Positions 29,280 through 38,451 of a stretch of 64,000 nt of DNA are shown piece after piece. Source of the DNA: Nocardiopsis mwathae (GTDB taxonomy: Bacteria; Actinomycetota; Actinomycetes; Streptosporangiales; Streptosporangiaceae); contig NZ_JACHDS010000001.1 in the NCBI RefSeq assembly GCF_014201195.1, positions 2,356,001 to 2,420,000 of the forward strand. The letters are read 5' to 3'. Every line of letters begins with the position of its first letter. Positions within the stretch are counted from its first letter, which is position 1. Made by a program: the position numbers and the translations under genes. Under the pieces are notes generated by a model. It was not told the origin of the DNA. It did no database searches and saw nothing but the letters and a program-made list of their open reading frames with translations.

Positions 29280-29536
29280 CGGGACCGTCCTCTCTCCGGG
29301 GGGCTAGGGGCTAGGGGAAGACCACGCGCGGTTACTGATCGTTATCGCCCGCAACCGTCAGTGCGAAACGATCGAACGCGCTGCTCACACCGCAGGCGGT
29401 GTCCGGAAACCGACGTCCCGGACCTCCCCTCGCCGGGCCGCCGTGTCGAGTAGGTTCGAACCGAGATCGTCGCCCCGCGCCACGCACCGCCGCGCGCGCA
29501 GGGGTTGCGTCGGCGAGAGGGAGTGCGAACGACAGC

Positions 29537-30262
29537 ATGGACCGGGGACACGGCTCGGCGATGGACCGTGCACTGCGGCTGCTGGGCGGACAGAGCGACC
29601 AGCGGTTACAGCAGGCCGCATGGGTGGCCCGCTGCGTGGGCCGCGGGGCGTCGGCGCCGCTCACCTCCGAGGACGTCTCCGCGCTCGCCGCGACCCTGAC
29701 CCGCCGCACCGTGCCGCGCGGCGCGGTGGCCTACGGCGGGCGCGAGGACCGGCCCGGCGTGTGGATCGTCCGGTCGGGCCGCCTGGAGCTGACCTCGGGG
29801 GCGGGGCCCGGCCGCGTGGTCGTGCAGATCCTGCGCGGCGGCGACGTCGACGGCGACATCCAGCTGCTGCTGGACATGCCGCTGCCCTATACCGCGCGCG
29901 CTCTGGACGATGTCGAGATGCTGCACCTGCGCCGGGAGGACTTCGAGCGGCTGCTGGCCACGCGCCCGCCGATCGCGCGGCGCTGGCTGTCCAGCGTGGC
30001 GGAGCGGCTCAACACCAGCCACATGCGCATTCTCGGGCTGCTCGGCCGGAGCCTGACGCAGCAGACGGCGCAGCTGCTGCTCGACGAGGCGGGCGAGGGG
30101 GACGTGGCCCTGCCGCAGCGGACGCTCGCCGCGATGCTCGGCGTGCGGCGCCCGTCGCTCAACAAGGTCCTCAAGGAGCTGGAGAAGGACGGCCTGATCC
30201 AGGTGCGCTACTCGGCCATCGACATCCTCGACCGCACGGCACTGGCCCGGCGGGCGGAGTAG
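29537..30262 (+). CDS. Crp/Fnr-family transcriptional regulator
   Basis: A 241-residue regulator. Residues about 45–140 form a cNMP-binding-like beta-roll (RGAVAYGGREDRPGVWIVRSGRLEL), a long dimerisation helix follows (WLSSVAERLNTSHMRILGLLG), and the C-terminal winged helix is LPQRTLAAMLGVRRPSLNKVLKELEKDGLI. No Cys cluster for Fe-S sensing and no clear Arg-Ser phosphate-binding cassette, so the effector is uncertain. Only 9 bases before the methyltransferase gene, so the two are likely one transcript. Confidence 0.88.
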   Translation: MDRGHGSAMDRALRLLGGQSDQRLQQAAWVARCVGRGASAPLTSEDVSALAATLTRRTVPRGAVAYGGREDRPGVWIVRSGRLELTSGAGPGRVVVQILRGGDVDGDIQLLLDMPLPYTARALDDVEMLHLRREDFERLLATRPPIARRWLSSVAERLNTSHMRILGLLGRSLTQQTAQLLLDEAGEGDVALPQRTLAAMLGVRRPSLNKVLKELEKDGLIQVRYSAIDILDRTALARRAE

Positions 30263-30271
30263 GGGCGCCGG

Positions 30272-31129
30272 GTGGACGAGCGGGAGTGGCGCCGGTTCCT
30301 GGCCGAGTTCCACCACACGCGGCCCGCCATCACCGAGCGGCTGCTGCACCACGCCGACTCCGACCCCTACGCCTGGGTTGCCGACCCGCTGCGGCCGGTG
30401 CGGGGCGTCGTCCTGGACCTCGCGTGCGGGTCGGCGCCCACGCGCACCCACCTGCCGGGCGCGCGCTGGGTCGGGCTGGACGCCTCGGCCCGCGAGCTGG
30501 GGTTCGCCGCATCGCGCGGCCGCGGCCCCCTGGTCCGGGGCGAAGCGGCCGCGCTCCCCTTCGCCCGCCGTTCGGTGGCGGGGGTGTGCGCGGCGATGTG
30601 CCTGCAGGTGGTCACCCCGCTGGACGCCGTGCTGGCGGAGGTGCGCCGGGTGCTGCGCCGGGGCGGGCTGGTGGCGACGCTCACCCCGGCCCGGCTCGGG
30701 TCCTCTCCGGTGAAGCTGTGGGGGTGGCTGCGTGTCCTGCGGTCGGTGGGGGTGCTCCGGTTGCCGTGGCCCAACCCGCAGGCCTGCGACCGTGCTGCCG
30801 ACGTGCTGCGCGCCCACGGGTTCGCCGTCGTCTCCGACGAGCGGCGCGTCTTCCGGCTGGACCTGTCCACCGCAGCGGCGGCTTCACTCCTGCTGGACAG
30901 CCTCCACCTGCCGGGGCTCGGCGCCGACCGGCTCGCCGAGGCGGAGGCCGCTCTCTCCGGCTGGGCGCGCCCCGGCCGCTCGCTTCCGCTGCCGCTGCGC
31001 CGGGTGGTCGCCCGCCTGCCCGAGCGCCTGGACGCCGCCGGTTCCGAGGATGAAGAGGAGGCCGAGGCGGACGAGGACGCGGCGGACCGGGCGGTACGGG
31101 GCGCCGAAGAGGAGCGGCCGGCCGCCTGA
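30272..31129 (+). CDS. Class I SAM-dependent methyltransferase
   Basis: A 285-residue enzyme with motif I VVLDLACGSAPTRT, motif II VGLDASARELG, and a late PEVVRR-like loop (LAEVRRVLRRGGLVATLTPA), as in UbiE-like Rossmann methyltransferases. The last 35 residues are acidic (DEEEEAEADEDAADRA) and variable. Substrate unknown. GTG start directly after the Crp/Fnr gene. Confidence 0.82.
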   Translation: MDEREWRRFLAEFHHTRPAITERLLHHADSDPYAWVADPLRPVRGVVLDLACGSAPTRTHLPGARWVGLDASARELGFAASRGRGPLVRGEAAALPFARRSVAGVCAAMCLQVVTPLDAVLAEVRRVLRRGGLVATLTPARLGSSPVKLWGWLRVLRSVGVLRLPWPNPQACDRAADVLRAHGFAVVSDERRVFRLDLSTAAAASLLLDSLHLPGLGADRLAEAEAALSGWARPGRSLPLPLRRVVARLPERLDAAGSEDEEEAEADEDAADRAVRGAEEERPAA

Positions 31130-31156
31130 CCGCCCGCTCCCCCGCTGCCCCCGCGC

Positions 31157-31702
31157 TCAGACCAGGCCGGGCGCCCTGGGCACGTCCAGCTCGGTCTCGG
31201 CGTAGTGGTTGAAGTAGTTGGTGAACACGTTGACCATGACGTGGGTGTAGAGCTCGGCCAGCTCGGCGTCGCTCCACTCCGCCTGTCGTGCGGCGTCCCA
31301 GGTCGCGTCGGCCACCTCGCCCTTGTCGGCGGCGATCTCGCGGGCCACGGCCAGCAGCGCGCCCAGGCGCGGGTCGGCGGTGAACGATCCCGAGCGGATG
31401 TCCACGGTCTCCTCCAGGCTCCACCCAGCGGCCCTCCCTGCGGCGGTGTGCGCGGACTGGCAGTAGCCGCAGTGGTTGGTAGCGCCCACGGCCAGTGCGA
31501 TCGCCTCGCGTGTGCGGGCGTCGAAGCCGCCGTGCTCGGCGATGGCCCGCTGCATCCCGTCGTAGGCGGCGAGGACGACGGGGGCGTGCGCCATCTCGCC
31601 GTGGATGTTGAGCACCGTGCCGAGCTGCTTCTCCAGCCCGCGCAGCGTCTCGCGGGCCTCCTCGGGTGCGCTGTCGATGGTGTGCACAGGGATACGCGGC
31701 AT
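31157..31702 (-). CDS. AhpD-like / carboxymuconolactone decarboxylase-family protein
   Basis: A 181-residue helical protein with the redox motif NHCGYCQSAHT (Cys-x-x-Cys followed by His), the active site of AhpD-type alkylhydroperoxidase partners, inside GFDARTREAIALAVGATN…. Such proteins reduce peroxides with lipoylated partners, but many with this motif are only assumed antioxidants. Convergent with the methyltransferase (28-base gap). Confidence 0.85.
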   Translation of the reverse strand: MPRIPVHTIDSAPEEARETLRGLEKQLGTVLNIHGEMAHAPVVLAAYDGMQRAIAEHGGFDARTREAIALAVGATNHCGYCQSAHTAAGRAAGWSLEETVDIRSGSFTADPRLGALLAVAREIAADKGEVADATWDAARQAEWSDAELAELYTHVMVNVFTNYFNHYAETELDVPRAPGLV

Positions 31703-31908
31703 CGTCCTCAGCTCTTTCGCCTCGTCGTCATCGCGGAGCGGCCCGGCCCCGGCGGGGCCGTGTCCCGGCCGTCACCGGCTCCCCTGGACTAACTTCCCGC
31801 GCCCGCCGCCGCGTACCCGAACTGTCAGCGAGGTGTCCCTCTCAACCCGCCGCGCAGGCGCTTGGGAATCGCGCCCTGTGTTCCGGAGCCGGTCGCTACC
31901 ATCGCCTC

Positions 31909-32265
31909 ATGGAAGGCCGTCCTGACCCGCACTACATCCTCACCGTGCCGCCCGAGGTTCGGCCGGTGATCCTCGGTGACCTGGAATGGCTGGCGACGAA
32001 GGTCTACCAGGAAGAGGCGCCCCTGCTGGACATGCTCGCCGTGAAACTCAGGTCCGGTGGCGGGGAGATGCGGCTGACACAGCGGGAGGCGCAGCTCATC
32101 ACGGCACCCGTCCTGTGGGGCGTGCACCGTGACGCCTATGCGAACTACATGGAAGAGTTCGAGGCCGTCCGCTCGAAGCACCGCAGGCCGCGCATCTGCG
32201 GCGGCTGTGGAGCCGAGAACCCCGACTACAACCAGTACTGCGTGTCCTGCGGCAGAAAGCTCTGA
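31909..32265 (+). CDS. Small zinc-ribbon protein
   Basis: A 118-residue soluble protein. The N-terminal 85 residues are helical with no family I know; the end RICGGCGAENPDYNQYCVSCGRKL is a four-Cys zinc ribbon. Function unknown; such ribbons bind nucleic acids or proteins. The ATG precedes EGRPDPHYI; an upstream in-frame extension is rejected because of its poor codon pattern. Confidence 0.7.
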   Translation: MEGRPDPHYILTVPPEVRPVILGDLEWLATKVYQEEAPLLDMLAVKLRSGGGEMRLTQREAQLITAPVLWGVHRDAYANYMEEFEAVRSKHRRPRICGGCGAENPDYNQYCVSCGRKL

Positions 32266-32303
32266 CGGCGGAGCGGGGAGACCCGGCGGACCGCCCCCGC
32301 CGA

Positions 32304-33038
32304 CTACCGGTAGTCGGGGTTGTCGAAGCCCGCGTGGCAGCCGGCCTCCCAGGCCGAGCGCTGGTTGCCGTAGGCGGGGATGCCGCCGGAGCGGCGCAGC
32401 ATGGCGGCCACGTGCATGAGGTTGTAGGTCATGAACGTGGTGTTGCGGTTGGTGAAGTCGTTGTCCGGGCCGCCGGATCCGGGGTCCAGGTAGGAGGGGC
32501 CGGGTCCGGCCTCGCCGATCCACCCGGCGTCGGCCTGCGGCGGGATCGTGTAGCCCAGGTGCTGGAGGCTGTAGAGGACGTTCATCGCGCAGTGCTTGAC
32601 GCCGTCCTCGTTGCCGGTGATCAGGCACCCGCCGACCCGCCCGTAGTAGGCGTACTGCCCGGCGTCGTTGAGCAGGTGCGAGCAGCCGTAGAGGCGTTCG
32701 ATGACCCGCTTCATCACCGAGCTGTTGTCGCCGAGCCAGATAGGGCCGGCCAGCACGAGGATGTCGGCGGCCAGCACCCACTCGTAGATGCGCGGCCACT
32801 CGTCGCCGGGCCAGCCGTGCTCGGCCATGTCGGGGTACACCCCGGTGGCGATGTCGTGGTCGACGGCGCGCAGGTGCAGCACCTCGACCCCCGAGCGGTG
32901 CATGAGGTCGGCACTGCGGTCGATCAGCCCCCGGGTGTGGCTCAGGTCCGGCGAACGCTTGAGCGTGCAGTTGATGAACAGCGCGCGCAGGCCATCGAAC
33001 CTCGGCGGCCGATCGTCACCCGCGACCTGTCCGTTCAT
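32304..33038 (-). CDS. NADPH-dependent FMN reductase / flavodoxin-like protein
   Basis: A 244-residue flavodoxin-fold protein: GLRALFINCTLKRSPDLSHT (phosphate-binding loop), LVLAGPIWLGDNSSVMKRVIERL (second FMN loop, GPIWLGxxSS) and GNEDGVKHCAMNVLY. Family members reduce FMN, quinones or azo dyes with NAD(P)H. ATG preceded by GGGGGAGCC. Divergent from the hydrolase–OsmC gene. Confidence 0.85.
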   Translation of the reverse strand: MNGQVAGDDRPPRFDGLRALFINCTLKRSPDLSHTRGLIDRSADLMHRSGVEVLHLRAVDHDIATGVYPDMAEHGWPGDEWPRIYEWVLAADILVLAGPIWLGDNSSVMKRVIERLYGCSHLLNDAGQYAYYGRVGGCLITGNEDGVKHCAMNVLYSLQHLGYTIPPQADAGWIGEAGPGPSYLDPGSGGPDNDFTNRNTTFMTYNLMHVAAMLRRSGGIPAYGNQRSAWEAGCHAGFDNPDYR

Positions 33039-33229
33039 GGCTCCCCCGTCCTGTCCTGCGTCATCCTGTCAGCGTCTCGCCCGGAAATCGACGATCCGGG
33101 CGCGCGGTGTCGGATAACCTGCGCGCCGAATTCGACCGCAGGTCGCGGATGGTGTCGCAAGTGTCAGCAGAATGACGATCTGGTGTGGCGTGCGGCGCAT
33201 GTCCCATACGCGAGTGCCAGGATGTTCCC

Positions 33230-34537
33230 ATGGCCAGCGAAAGCAAGACGAGCAACAGCAGACGTTGGGAATTCCCCGGGTCCCAGGGGGCGCCACTGGC
33301 GGCGCTGCTGGACCTCCCGGAATCGGCACCGCGCGCCTACGCCCTCTTCGCGCACTGCTTCACCTGCAGCAAGGAGGTGTTCGCCGCCGCCCGCATCTCG
33401 CGGGCGCTGACCCGCTTCGGGATCGCGGTGCTGCGCTTCGACTTCACCGGGCTGGGGCAGTCCGGCGGAGATTTCGGCAATACCGATTTCAGCTCCAACA
33501 TCGCCGACCTCGTGCACGCGGCCGACCGGCTGCGGTCCGAGTTCGCCGCACCCAGCCTGCTCATCGGGCACTCCCTGGGCGGCGCCGCGGTGCTGGCCGC
33601 CGCCCACCGGATCCCGGAGGTGCGGGCCGTGGCCACCATCGGCGCCCCCGCCGACCCCGAGCACGTCACCCGGCACCTCGCCGACGCCCGGGAGGAGATC
33701 GAGCAGGCGGGCGAGGCCGAGGTGGTGCTGGGCGGGCGGACGTTCCGCATCCGGCGGCAGTTCCTCGACGACATCGCCGCCCAGCCCCAGGCCGACCGCA
33801 TCCGGCGGCTGGGCACCGCGCTGCTGGTGATGCACTCCCCCACCGACCAGACGGTCGGAGTGGAGAACGCCCGGCGCATCTTCGACACGGCCAAGCACCC
33901 CAAGTCCTTCGTCGCGCTCGACGGCGCCGACCACCTGCTGACCGAGCGCGCGGACTCGGAGTTCGCCGCGACGGTCCTCGCGGCGTGGGCGGGCCGCTAC
34001 ATCTTCGCGCCGGAGACCGGCCGCGCGGAGCCGGCCCCGGAAGAGGCACCGGCCGACGAGGGGGTCGTCACGGTCGCCGAGAACGGGACCGGTCCCTACG
34101 GGCAGCAGGTCACCGCCGGCCGCCACGTGCTCGGCGCCGACGAACCCCAACCGGTCGGCGCCGACTCCGGCCCCTCTCCCTACGACCTGCTGCTGGCGGG
34201 ACTGGGCGCGTGCACGTCGATGACGGTGCGGATGTACGCCCAGCGCAAGCAGTGGCCGCTGGAGAAGGTCACGGTGGCGCTGCGGCACTCGCGCATCCAT
34301 GCCGAGGACTGCGCGGACTGCGAGACCCGGGAGGGCAAGGTCGACCGGATCGAACGCGTGGTCCGCTTCGACGGTGACCTCGACGCCGTTCAGCGGCGGC
34401 GGCTGCTGGAGATCGCCGACAAGTGCCCGGTGCACCGCACCCTCACCACCGAGACCGTCATCGCCACCACCCTGGAGGGGGACACCGGAGAGGGCACCGA
34501 GGCCACCGAGGCCACCGAGGCCACCGCCCCGCAGTGA
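33230..34537 (+). CDS. Alpha/beta hydrolase–OsmC fusion
   Basis: A 435-residue two-domain protein. Residues 1–265: an alpha/beta hydrolase with Ser115 (GHSLGG), an acid in SPTDQTVG and His in GADHLL. Residues about 275–425: an OsmC domain with peroxidatic Cys328 (GACTSMT) and resolving Cys399 (KCPVHRTL), which reduces organic hydroperoxides. The fusion is known in proteobacteria and actinobacteria; it may hydrolyse an ester/peroxyester and then reduce the peroxide. The last 20 residues repeat EATEATEAT. No frameshift. Confidence 0.9.
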   Translation: MASESKTSNSRRWEFPGSQGAPLAALLDLPESAPRAYALFAHCFTCSKEVFAAARISRALTRFGIAVLRFDFTGLGQSGGDFGNTDFSSNIADLVHAADRLRSEFAAPSLLIGHSLGGAAVLAAAHRIPEVRAVATIGAPADPEHVTRHLADAREEIEQAGEAEVVLGGRTFRIRRQFLDDIAAQPQADRIRRLGTALLVMHSPTDQTVGVENARRIFDTAKHPKSFVALDGADHLLTERADSEFAATVLAAWAGRYIFAPETGRAEPAPEEAPADEGVVTVAENGTGPYGQQVTAGRHVLGADEPQPVGADSGPSPYDLLLAGLGACTSMTVRMYAQRKQWPLEKVTVALRHSRIHAEDCADCETREGKVDRIERVVRFDGDLDAVQRRRLLEIADKCPVHRTLTTETVIATTLEGDTGEGTEATEATEATAPQ

Positions 34538-34571
34538 CGCGGCGGTCCGCACCGTCTCCCGGCCTCCCCCC

Positions 34572-36002
34572 TCAGGAGGCGCAGCAGGACAGCCCGGTGA
34601 CGTCGCGGGTGAAGGCCTGCGCGGCCAGCCGCAGGGCCTCGGCCATGGTGAGGTAGGGCGACCACAGCTCGGCCATGTCGCCGACGGTCATCCGGTGGTG
34701 CAGGGCGTGGACGGCGGTCGCGATGACGTCGCCCGCGCCCTCGCCGGCCATGTGCGCGCCGAGCAGGCGCCCGCTCCCGCGCTCGGCGACGAGCTTGACC
34801 AGGCCCCGGGTGTCGCGGTCGACCTGCGCCCGGGGCACGTGCTCCAGCGGAAGCACCCGGGACTCGGCGTCCAGCCCCTCCTCGCGGGCCTGGGCTGCGG
34901 TGAGCCCGACCGCCGCGAGCGCGGGTGCGGTGAACACCACGCGCGGCAGGGTCCGGTGGTCGACGGACCGGTGGGCCGCGCCGAAGGCGTTGTCCACCGC
35001 GAGCCTGCCGTGGGCTGCGGCGACGTAGACGAACTGCGGGTGGCCGGTCACATCCCCGGCCGCCCAGACGCGGGGGTGGTCGGTACGCAGCCGGGTGTCG
35101 ACCGTGACCTCGCCGCGGGAACCCGTGCGCACGCCGACGCCGCCGAGTCCGAGCCCGGCGGTGGCGGGGCGGCGGCCGGTGGCGATGAGGATGCGGTCGG
35201 CGCGGAGCGGGCGGTGGTACCCGGAGGCGTCGGCGATGTCGGCGGTGACCTGCCCGCTCTGTCGGCGTACCGAGGACACTCGGGCTCCGGTGTGCACGGT
35301 GAGGCCTTCACCGGTCAGGGCCTGTTCCAGCGCGGCGGAGACCTCGGGCTCCTCGAAGGGTGCCACGCGCTCCATGGTCTCCACGAGAGTGACGGCGGTG
35401 CCGAGCCGCGCGAACAGCTGGCCCAGCTCCAGGCCGATGGAGTTGGCGCCGACGACCAGAAGTGACGCGGGCAGCTCATCGAGTTCCAGAGCGGTGGTCG
35501 AGGTCAGGTAGCCGGTGGCGGCGAGCCCGCCGATCGGTGGTGTCCACGGCACAGACCCGGTCGCGATGAGGTAGTGCTCGGCCTCGATCCGCCGGGGTCC
35601 GCTGCCCTGCCCGCCGTCTCCGGCCGGGCCGACGGTCAGGGCCGGCCCCTCGGAGAAGCGGGCCGTTCCGGTCAGGATCTCCCAGCCGTGTTCGGCGGCC
35701 GAATCCAGGTACTTGGCGGTGCGCATCGCCCCTACCAGCGCGTCCTTCCCACGCACCAGCTCGGCGAAGTCCAGGCGCGGTGGTCCGCCCCGGAGACCGG
35801 GGAATCGCCCGGCGGAACGGGCGGTGTGGTGCGCGTGCGCTGCGGCCAACAGGGCCTTGGACGGCACACAGCCCGTGTTGACGCACGTGCCGCCGATGGT
35901 GCCGCGCTCGATCATCACCACCGACCGGCCCTGTCGGCGTGCGGCGATGGCCGCCGCGAATCCCGCGCTTCCCGAGCCCACGATCGCCAGGTCGTAGCGC
36001 AT
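34572..36002 (-). CDS. merA: Mercury(II) reductase-type flavin oxidoreductase
   Basis: A 476-residue pyridine-nucleotide-disulfide oxidoreductase. FAD loop VGSGSAGFAAA, redox pair Cys40/Cys45 (TCVNTGCVPSK), NAD(P) loop VGANSIGLELG, second FAD motif VWAAGDV, and a C-terminal vicinal Cys pair (SCCAS) that in MerA delivers Hg2+ to the active site. No N-terminal heavy-metal domain and no merR, merP or merT nearby, so the substrate could be Hg2+ or another thiophilic species. GGAGGT sets the start. Beside it lies a His-rich exported protein. Confidence 0.85.
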   Translation of the reverse strand: MRYDLAIVGSGSAGFAAAIAARRQGRSVVMIERGTIGGTCVNTGCVPSKALLAAAHAHHTARSAGRFPGLRGGPPRLDFAELVRGKDALVGAMRTAKYLDSAAEHGWEILTGTARFSEGPALTVGPAGDGGQGSGPRRIEAEHYLIATGSVPWTPPIGGLAATGYLTSTTALELDELPASLLVVGANSIGLELGQLFARLGTAVTLVETMERVAPFEEPEVSAALEQALTGEGLTVHTGARVSSVRRQSGQVTADIADASGYHRPLRADRILIATGRRPATAGLGLGGVGVRTGSRGEVTVDTRLRTDHPRVWAAGDVTGHPQFVYVAAAHGRLAVDNAFGAAHRSVDHRTLPRVVFTAPALAAVGLTAAQAREEGLDAESRVLPLEHVPRAQVDRDTRGLVKLVAERGSGRLLGAHMAGEGAGDVIATAVHALHHRMTVGDMAELWSPYLTMAEALRLAAQAFTRDVTGLSCCAS

Positions 36003-36309
36003 GGCGGCACCTCCGGCGATGGATCTATTCGCGCATCCGAATTCAACATGCCGCACGCGCGACGCCCTGCGCAAGGCGACCCCGGCGCCTCCGCAAGCCA
36101 CCGGAAGCGAGGCCCCCACTGGGCTTGACTGAAAAACGTTATTGAATCAGACCGAAATTTGTCCTTCAGGGACGCATGAGAACTGCGGTCACTAGGCTGA
36201 CCTTTAACGCAAGCTTCCCCATACGTCACCAATTCTTGACATATCGGCACATCAGCCACATGCATCACGTGTCGACATCGAGATACCGCGGAGCATCGGG
36301 GGGGACATC
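36003..36309. promoter_or_regulatory. Divergent region between merA-like and His-rich genes
   Basis: About 307 bases without a gene and low in G+C from 36130 on. TTGACA at 36236–36241 could be a −35 for the His-rich gene, but no good −10 is seen. No MerR-type dyad is evident. Confidence 0.35.
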
Positions 36310-36693
36310 ATGAAGGGAACACTGGGCAAGGCGGCAGCGGCCATCGCAGCATCCGCCGCTCTGACCGGCGCGATGATGGTGGGTGCCGCTCCGGCCGCGG
36401 CCGCGACGTCCACGACCGCGGCCGGCAGCTCGACAGCGAGCCACTACGGCTACACGGTGAAGTGCCACAAGCACCATCACGGCCACGGGCATCACCCGGG
36501 CCACCACCACGGCCACCACCACCCGCGCGGCGGGCACTCGCACTACCACTGCCACGTGTACTTCCACGGCAAGGGCCACGGACACGGACACGGACACGGC
36601 AAGGGCCACCAGCACGGCTCCACGAACGTCAACGTGGTCATCGGAGGAGGCGGCATCGGACTGGGCGGCGGCCTGATCACCATCAGCGGATGA
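36310..36693 (+). CDS. Secreted His-rich protein, putative metal binder
   Basis: A 127-residue protein with a Sec signal peptide (about 1–32, ending APAAAA) and a mature part holding 25 His, in runs such as CHKHHHGHGHHPGHHHGHHH and GKGHGHGHGHGKGHQHG, with two Cys. The end is a Gly/Ile tail (VVIGGGGIGLGGGLITISG). His-Gly runs of this kind bind Zn, Ni or Cu; function is otherwise unknown. The ATG is preceded by GGGGGGAC. Placed divergently from the MerA-like gene, fitting a metal-handling role, but the link is inferred from position alone. Confidence 0.8.
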   Translation: MKGTLGKAAAAIAASAALTGAMMVGAAPAAAATSTTAAGSSTASHYGYTVKCHKHHHGHGHHPGHHHGHHHPRGGHSHYHCHVYFHGKGHGHGHGHGKGHQHGSTNVNVVIGGGGIGLGGGLITISG

Positions 36694-36742
36694 CATCGCC
36701 GACCCAGGTGCGTCGGACCACCCGGGTCCGGCGCACTCTCGT

Positions 36743-36782
36743 GCCCGCCCCGGCACTCGGCGGCCCGACGGCCGGGGCGGGC
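36743..36782 (+). terminator. Terminator after His-rich gene
   Basis: A perfect 12-bp stem (GCCCGCCCCGGC and complement) with a 16-base loop, 50 bases beyond the stop. Confidence 0.65.
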
Positions 36783-37147
36783 GGCCCGCGGCACTCCCCG
36801 GCCTCCGGTCGGTGTTCGCCGCCGGGGCCACCGAGCGGCGGCGGACAAAGTTCCGACCAACGGCACCCGCCGAGAGACCGGAGGCACGGCCCGCACCCTG
36901 CACCGCAGCGCCCTTGGGCGATGGCGGCGGCGACTCCGGCGGAGCATGCCGATCGGGATCTCCGCCGACGACGGCCGGAACCGGCGCGGCAGCGGGGCTC
37001 CGGGGCATTCACGACCGACAGCGCCGGCGAACTTACCGTCTTCTTAGCTTCCTTGGTAGAAGCGGACATTCTGGACATGTCAGGGTGTGAACTATGCGCA
37101 TCACATAGCCGAGGACCCCGGCCGTACCGGACCACCGAGGGGGAGCC
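36783..37147. other. Non-coding interval before second secreted protein
   Basis: No convincing gene: frames here lack codon bias. The last 100 bases are less G+C-rich (around CTTACCGTCTTCTTAGCTTC, 37031) and probably hold the promoter of the 37148 gene. Confidence 0.4.
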
Positions 37148-37378
37148 ATGAAAGGCGCGGCAGGCAGGACGTTGGCGGCACTGGTGGCAGTGATCGCACT
37201 GGCGGGCGCGATGGCGTTGAGCACGGCTCCGGCCGCCGCGTCGACGTCACCGTCGGCGACGGCATCGGCGTCCACCACAGCGGAGACGTACGGACACGGC
37301 TACGGCAAGGGCAAAGGCAAGGGGGGCGGCGGGCAGAGCTTCTGCTTCCTGGTGCTGATCTGCATCATCTACCGCTGA
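37148..37378 (+). CDS. Small secreted protein with hydrophobic C-terminus
   Basis: A 76-residue protein with a Sec signal (about 1–32; MKGAAGRTLAALVAVIALAG then APAAAS), a Ser/Thr linker, a GHGYGKGKGKGGGG segment, and an unusual ending SFCFLVLICIIYR with two Cys. Its signal peptide and Gly-Lys segment parallel the His-rich protein 0.45 kb upstream (MKG start, APAAA cut, GKGHG), so the two may be diverged paralogues. No family recognised. GGGGGAG precedes the ATG. Confidence 0.7.
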   Translation: MKGAAGRTLAALVAVIALAGAMALSTAPAAASTSPSATASASTTAETYGHGYGKGKGKGGGGQSFCFLVLICIIYR

Positions 37379-37460
37379 GGCGGATGCGCCGCCGCGGCAC
37401 GCGCGGCGGGTGGCGATGCATCACCACAGTGGCGCGGCGTCCGGCTGCTAGCTTGGGGCC

Positions 37461-38405
37461 GTGCCGGACAGACACCGCAGAAGCGGACCACAGCGGGCGG
37501 AGCGCCCCACACCCAGCAGATCACCGAAGAAGCGCGCGGACGGGCCGTCCACGCGCGACGGGCAGCGCTCCGGCCGCACCCTGTCGGTCACCACGCGCAA
37601 CGCGCTCTTCCAGCAGTGGGAGGCGATGCTGACCAACCGCAACAAGCGGCAGCGCCTCGGCCAGTTCCTGATCCAGGGGGTCCGGCCCATCACCCTGGCC
37701 GTCGACCACGGATGGCCTCTGCACCACCTGCTCTACCCCGCCGACCGGCGGCTCTCCGACTGGGCGCGGCGCATGATCGGCGACAGCGGCGCCCCCGCGG
37801 TCCGGGTCGACCCCGACCTCCTCGCCGAACTCGGCGAGCGCGGCTCGGGCACACCCGAGCTCATCGCCGTCGGCGGGCTCCGGGACGACGCCTACGACCG
37901 CCTGGCGGTGGGCACGGACTTCCTCGGGGTCGCCTTCGACCGCCCGGGTTTCCCGGGAAACATCGGCACGCTCGTGCGCTCGGCCGACGCGTTCGGCGCC
38001 AACGGCGTGATCGTGACCGGCCACGCCGCCGACGTCTACGACCCCAAGTCCGTCCGCGCCAGCACGGGATCGCTGTTCGCCGTCCCGGTGATCCGGCGGC
38101 CGTCCCCCGCCGACGTACTCGACTGGGTCCGCGCGCAGCGCGACCGCGGTGTGCCGATCCGCGTCGTGGGGACCGACGAGGGCGGGGCGACCACCGTCAC
38201 CGCCTGCGACCTCGCGACCCCCACGCTGCTGGTCATCGGCAACGAGACCACGGGGATGGCCGCCGGGTGGCGCGAGGTGTGCGACGAGGTCGTCAACATC
38301 CCCATCGGCGGCGCCGCAAGCTCACTCAACGCGGCCTCCGCCGCAACGCTGCTGCTCTACGAAGCCGCGCGGCAACGCGGTTTCCCCGCGGGAATTCCGC
38401 GGTGA
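37461..38405 (+). CDS. SpoU/TrmH-family RNA 2'-O-methyltransferase
   Basis: A 314-residue protein with all three SPOUT motifs: NIGTLVRSADAFGANGVIV (motif 1 Arg), LLVIGNETTGM (motif 2) and VNIPIGGAASSLNAASAATL (motif 3), forming the trefoil-knot SAM site. An RNA substrate-binding domain precedes it. A basic, Ser/Pro/Arg-rich 40-residue N-terminal extension is seen; translation may begin at the GTG used here. It methylates ribose in tRNA or rRNA; the site is unknown. Confidence 0.9.
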   Translation: MPDRHRRSGPQRAERPTPSRSPKKRADGPSTRDGQRSGRTLSVTTRNALFQQWEAMLTNRNKRQRLGQFLIQGVRPITLAVDHGWPLHHLLYPADRRLSDWARRMIGDSGAPAVRVDPDLLAELGERGSGTPELIAVGGLRDDAYDRLAVGTDFLGVAFDRPGFPGNIGTLVRSADAFGANGVIVTGHAADVYDPKSVRASTGSLFAVPVIRRPSPADVLDWVRAQRDRGVPIRVVGTDEGGATTVTACDLATPTLLVIGNETTGMAAGWREVCDEVVNIPIGGAASSLNAASAATLLLYEAARQRGFPAGIPR

Positions 38406-38451
38406 TCGCGGAATTCCGGATCGGGTCTGAGCGATCCTCGCCCGTCGTCCG

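Noticed and set aside
36812-37090. 92-codon frame between the two secreted protein genes
   Set aside because: Arg/Pro/Ala-rich, no ribosome site, and placed in a likely promoter region.
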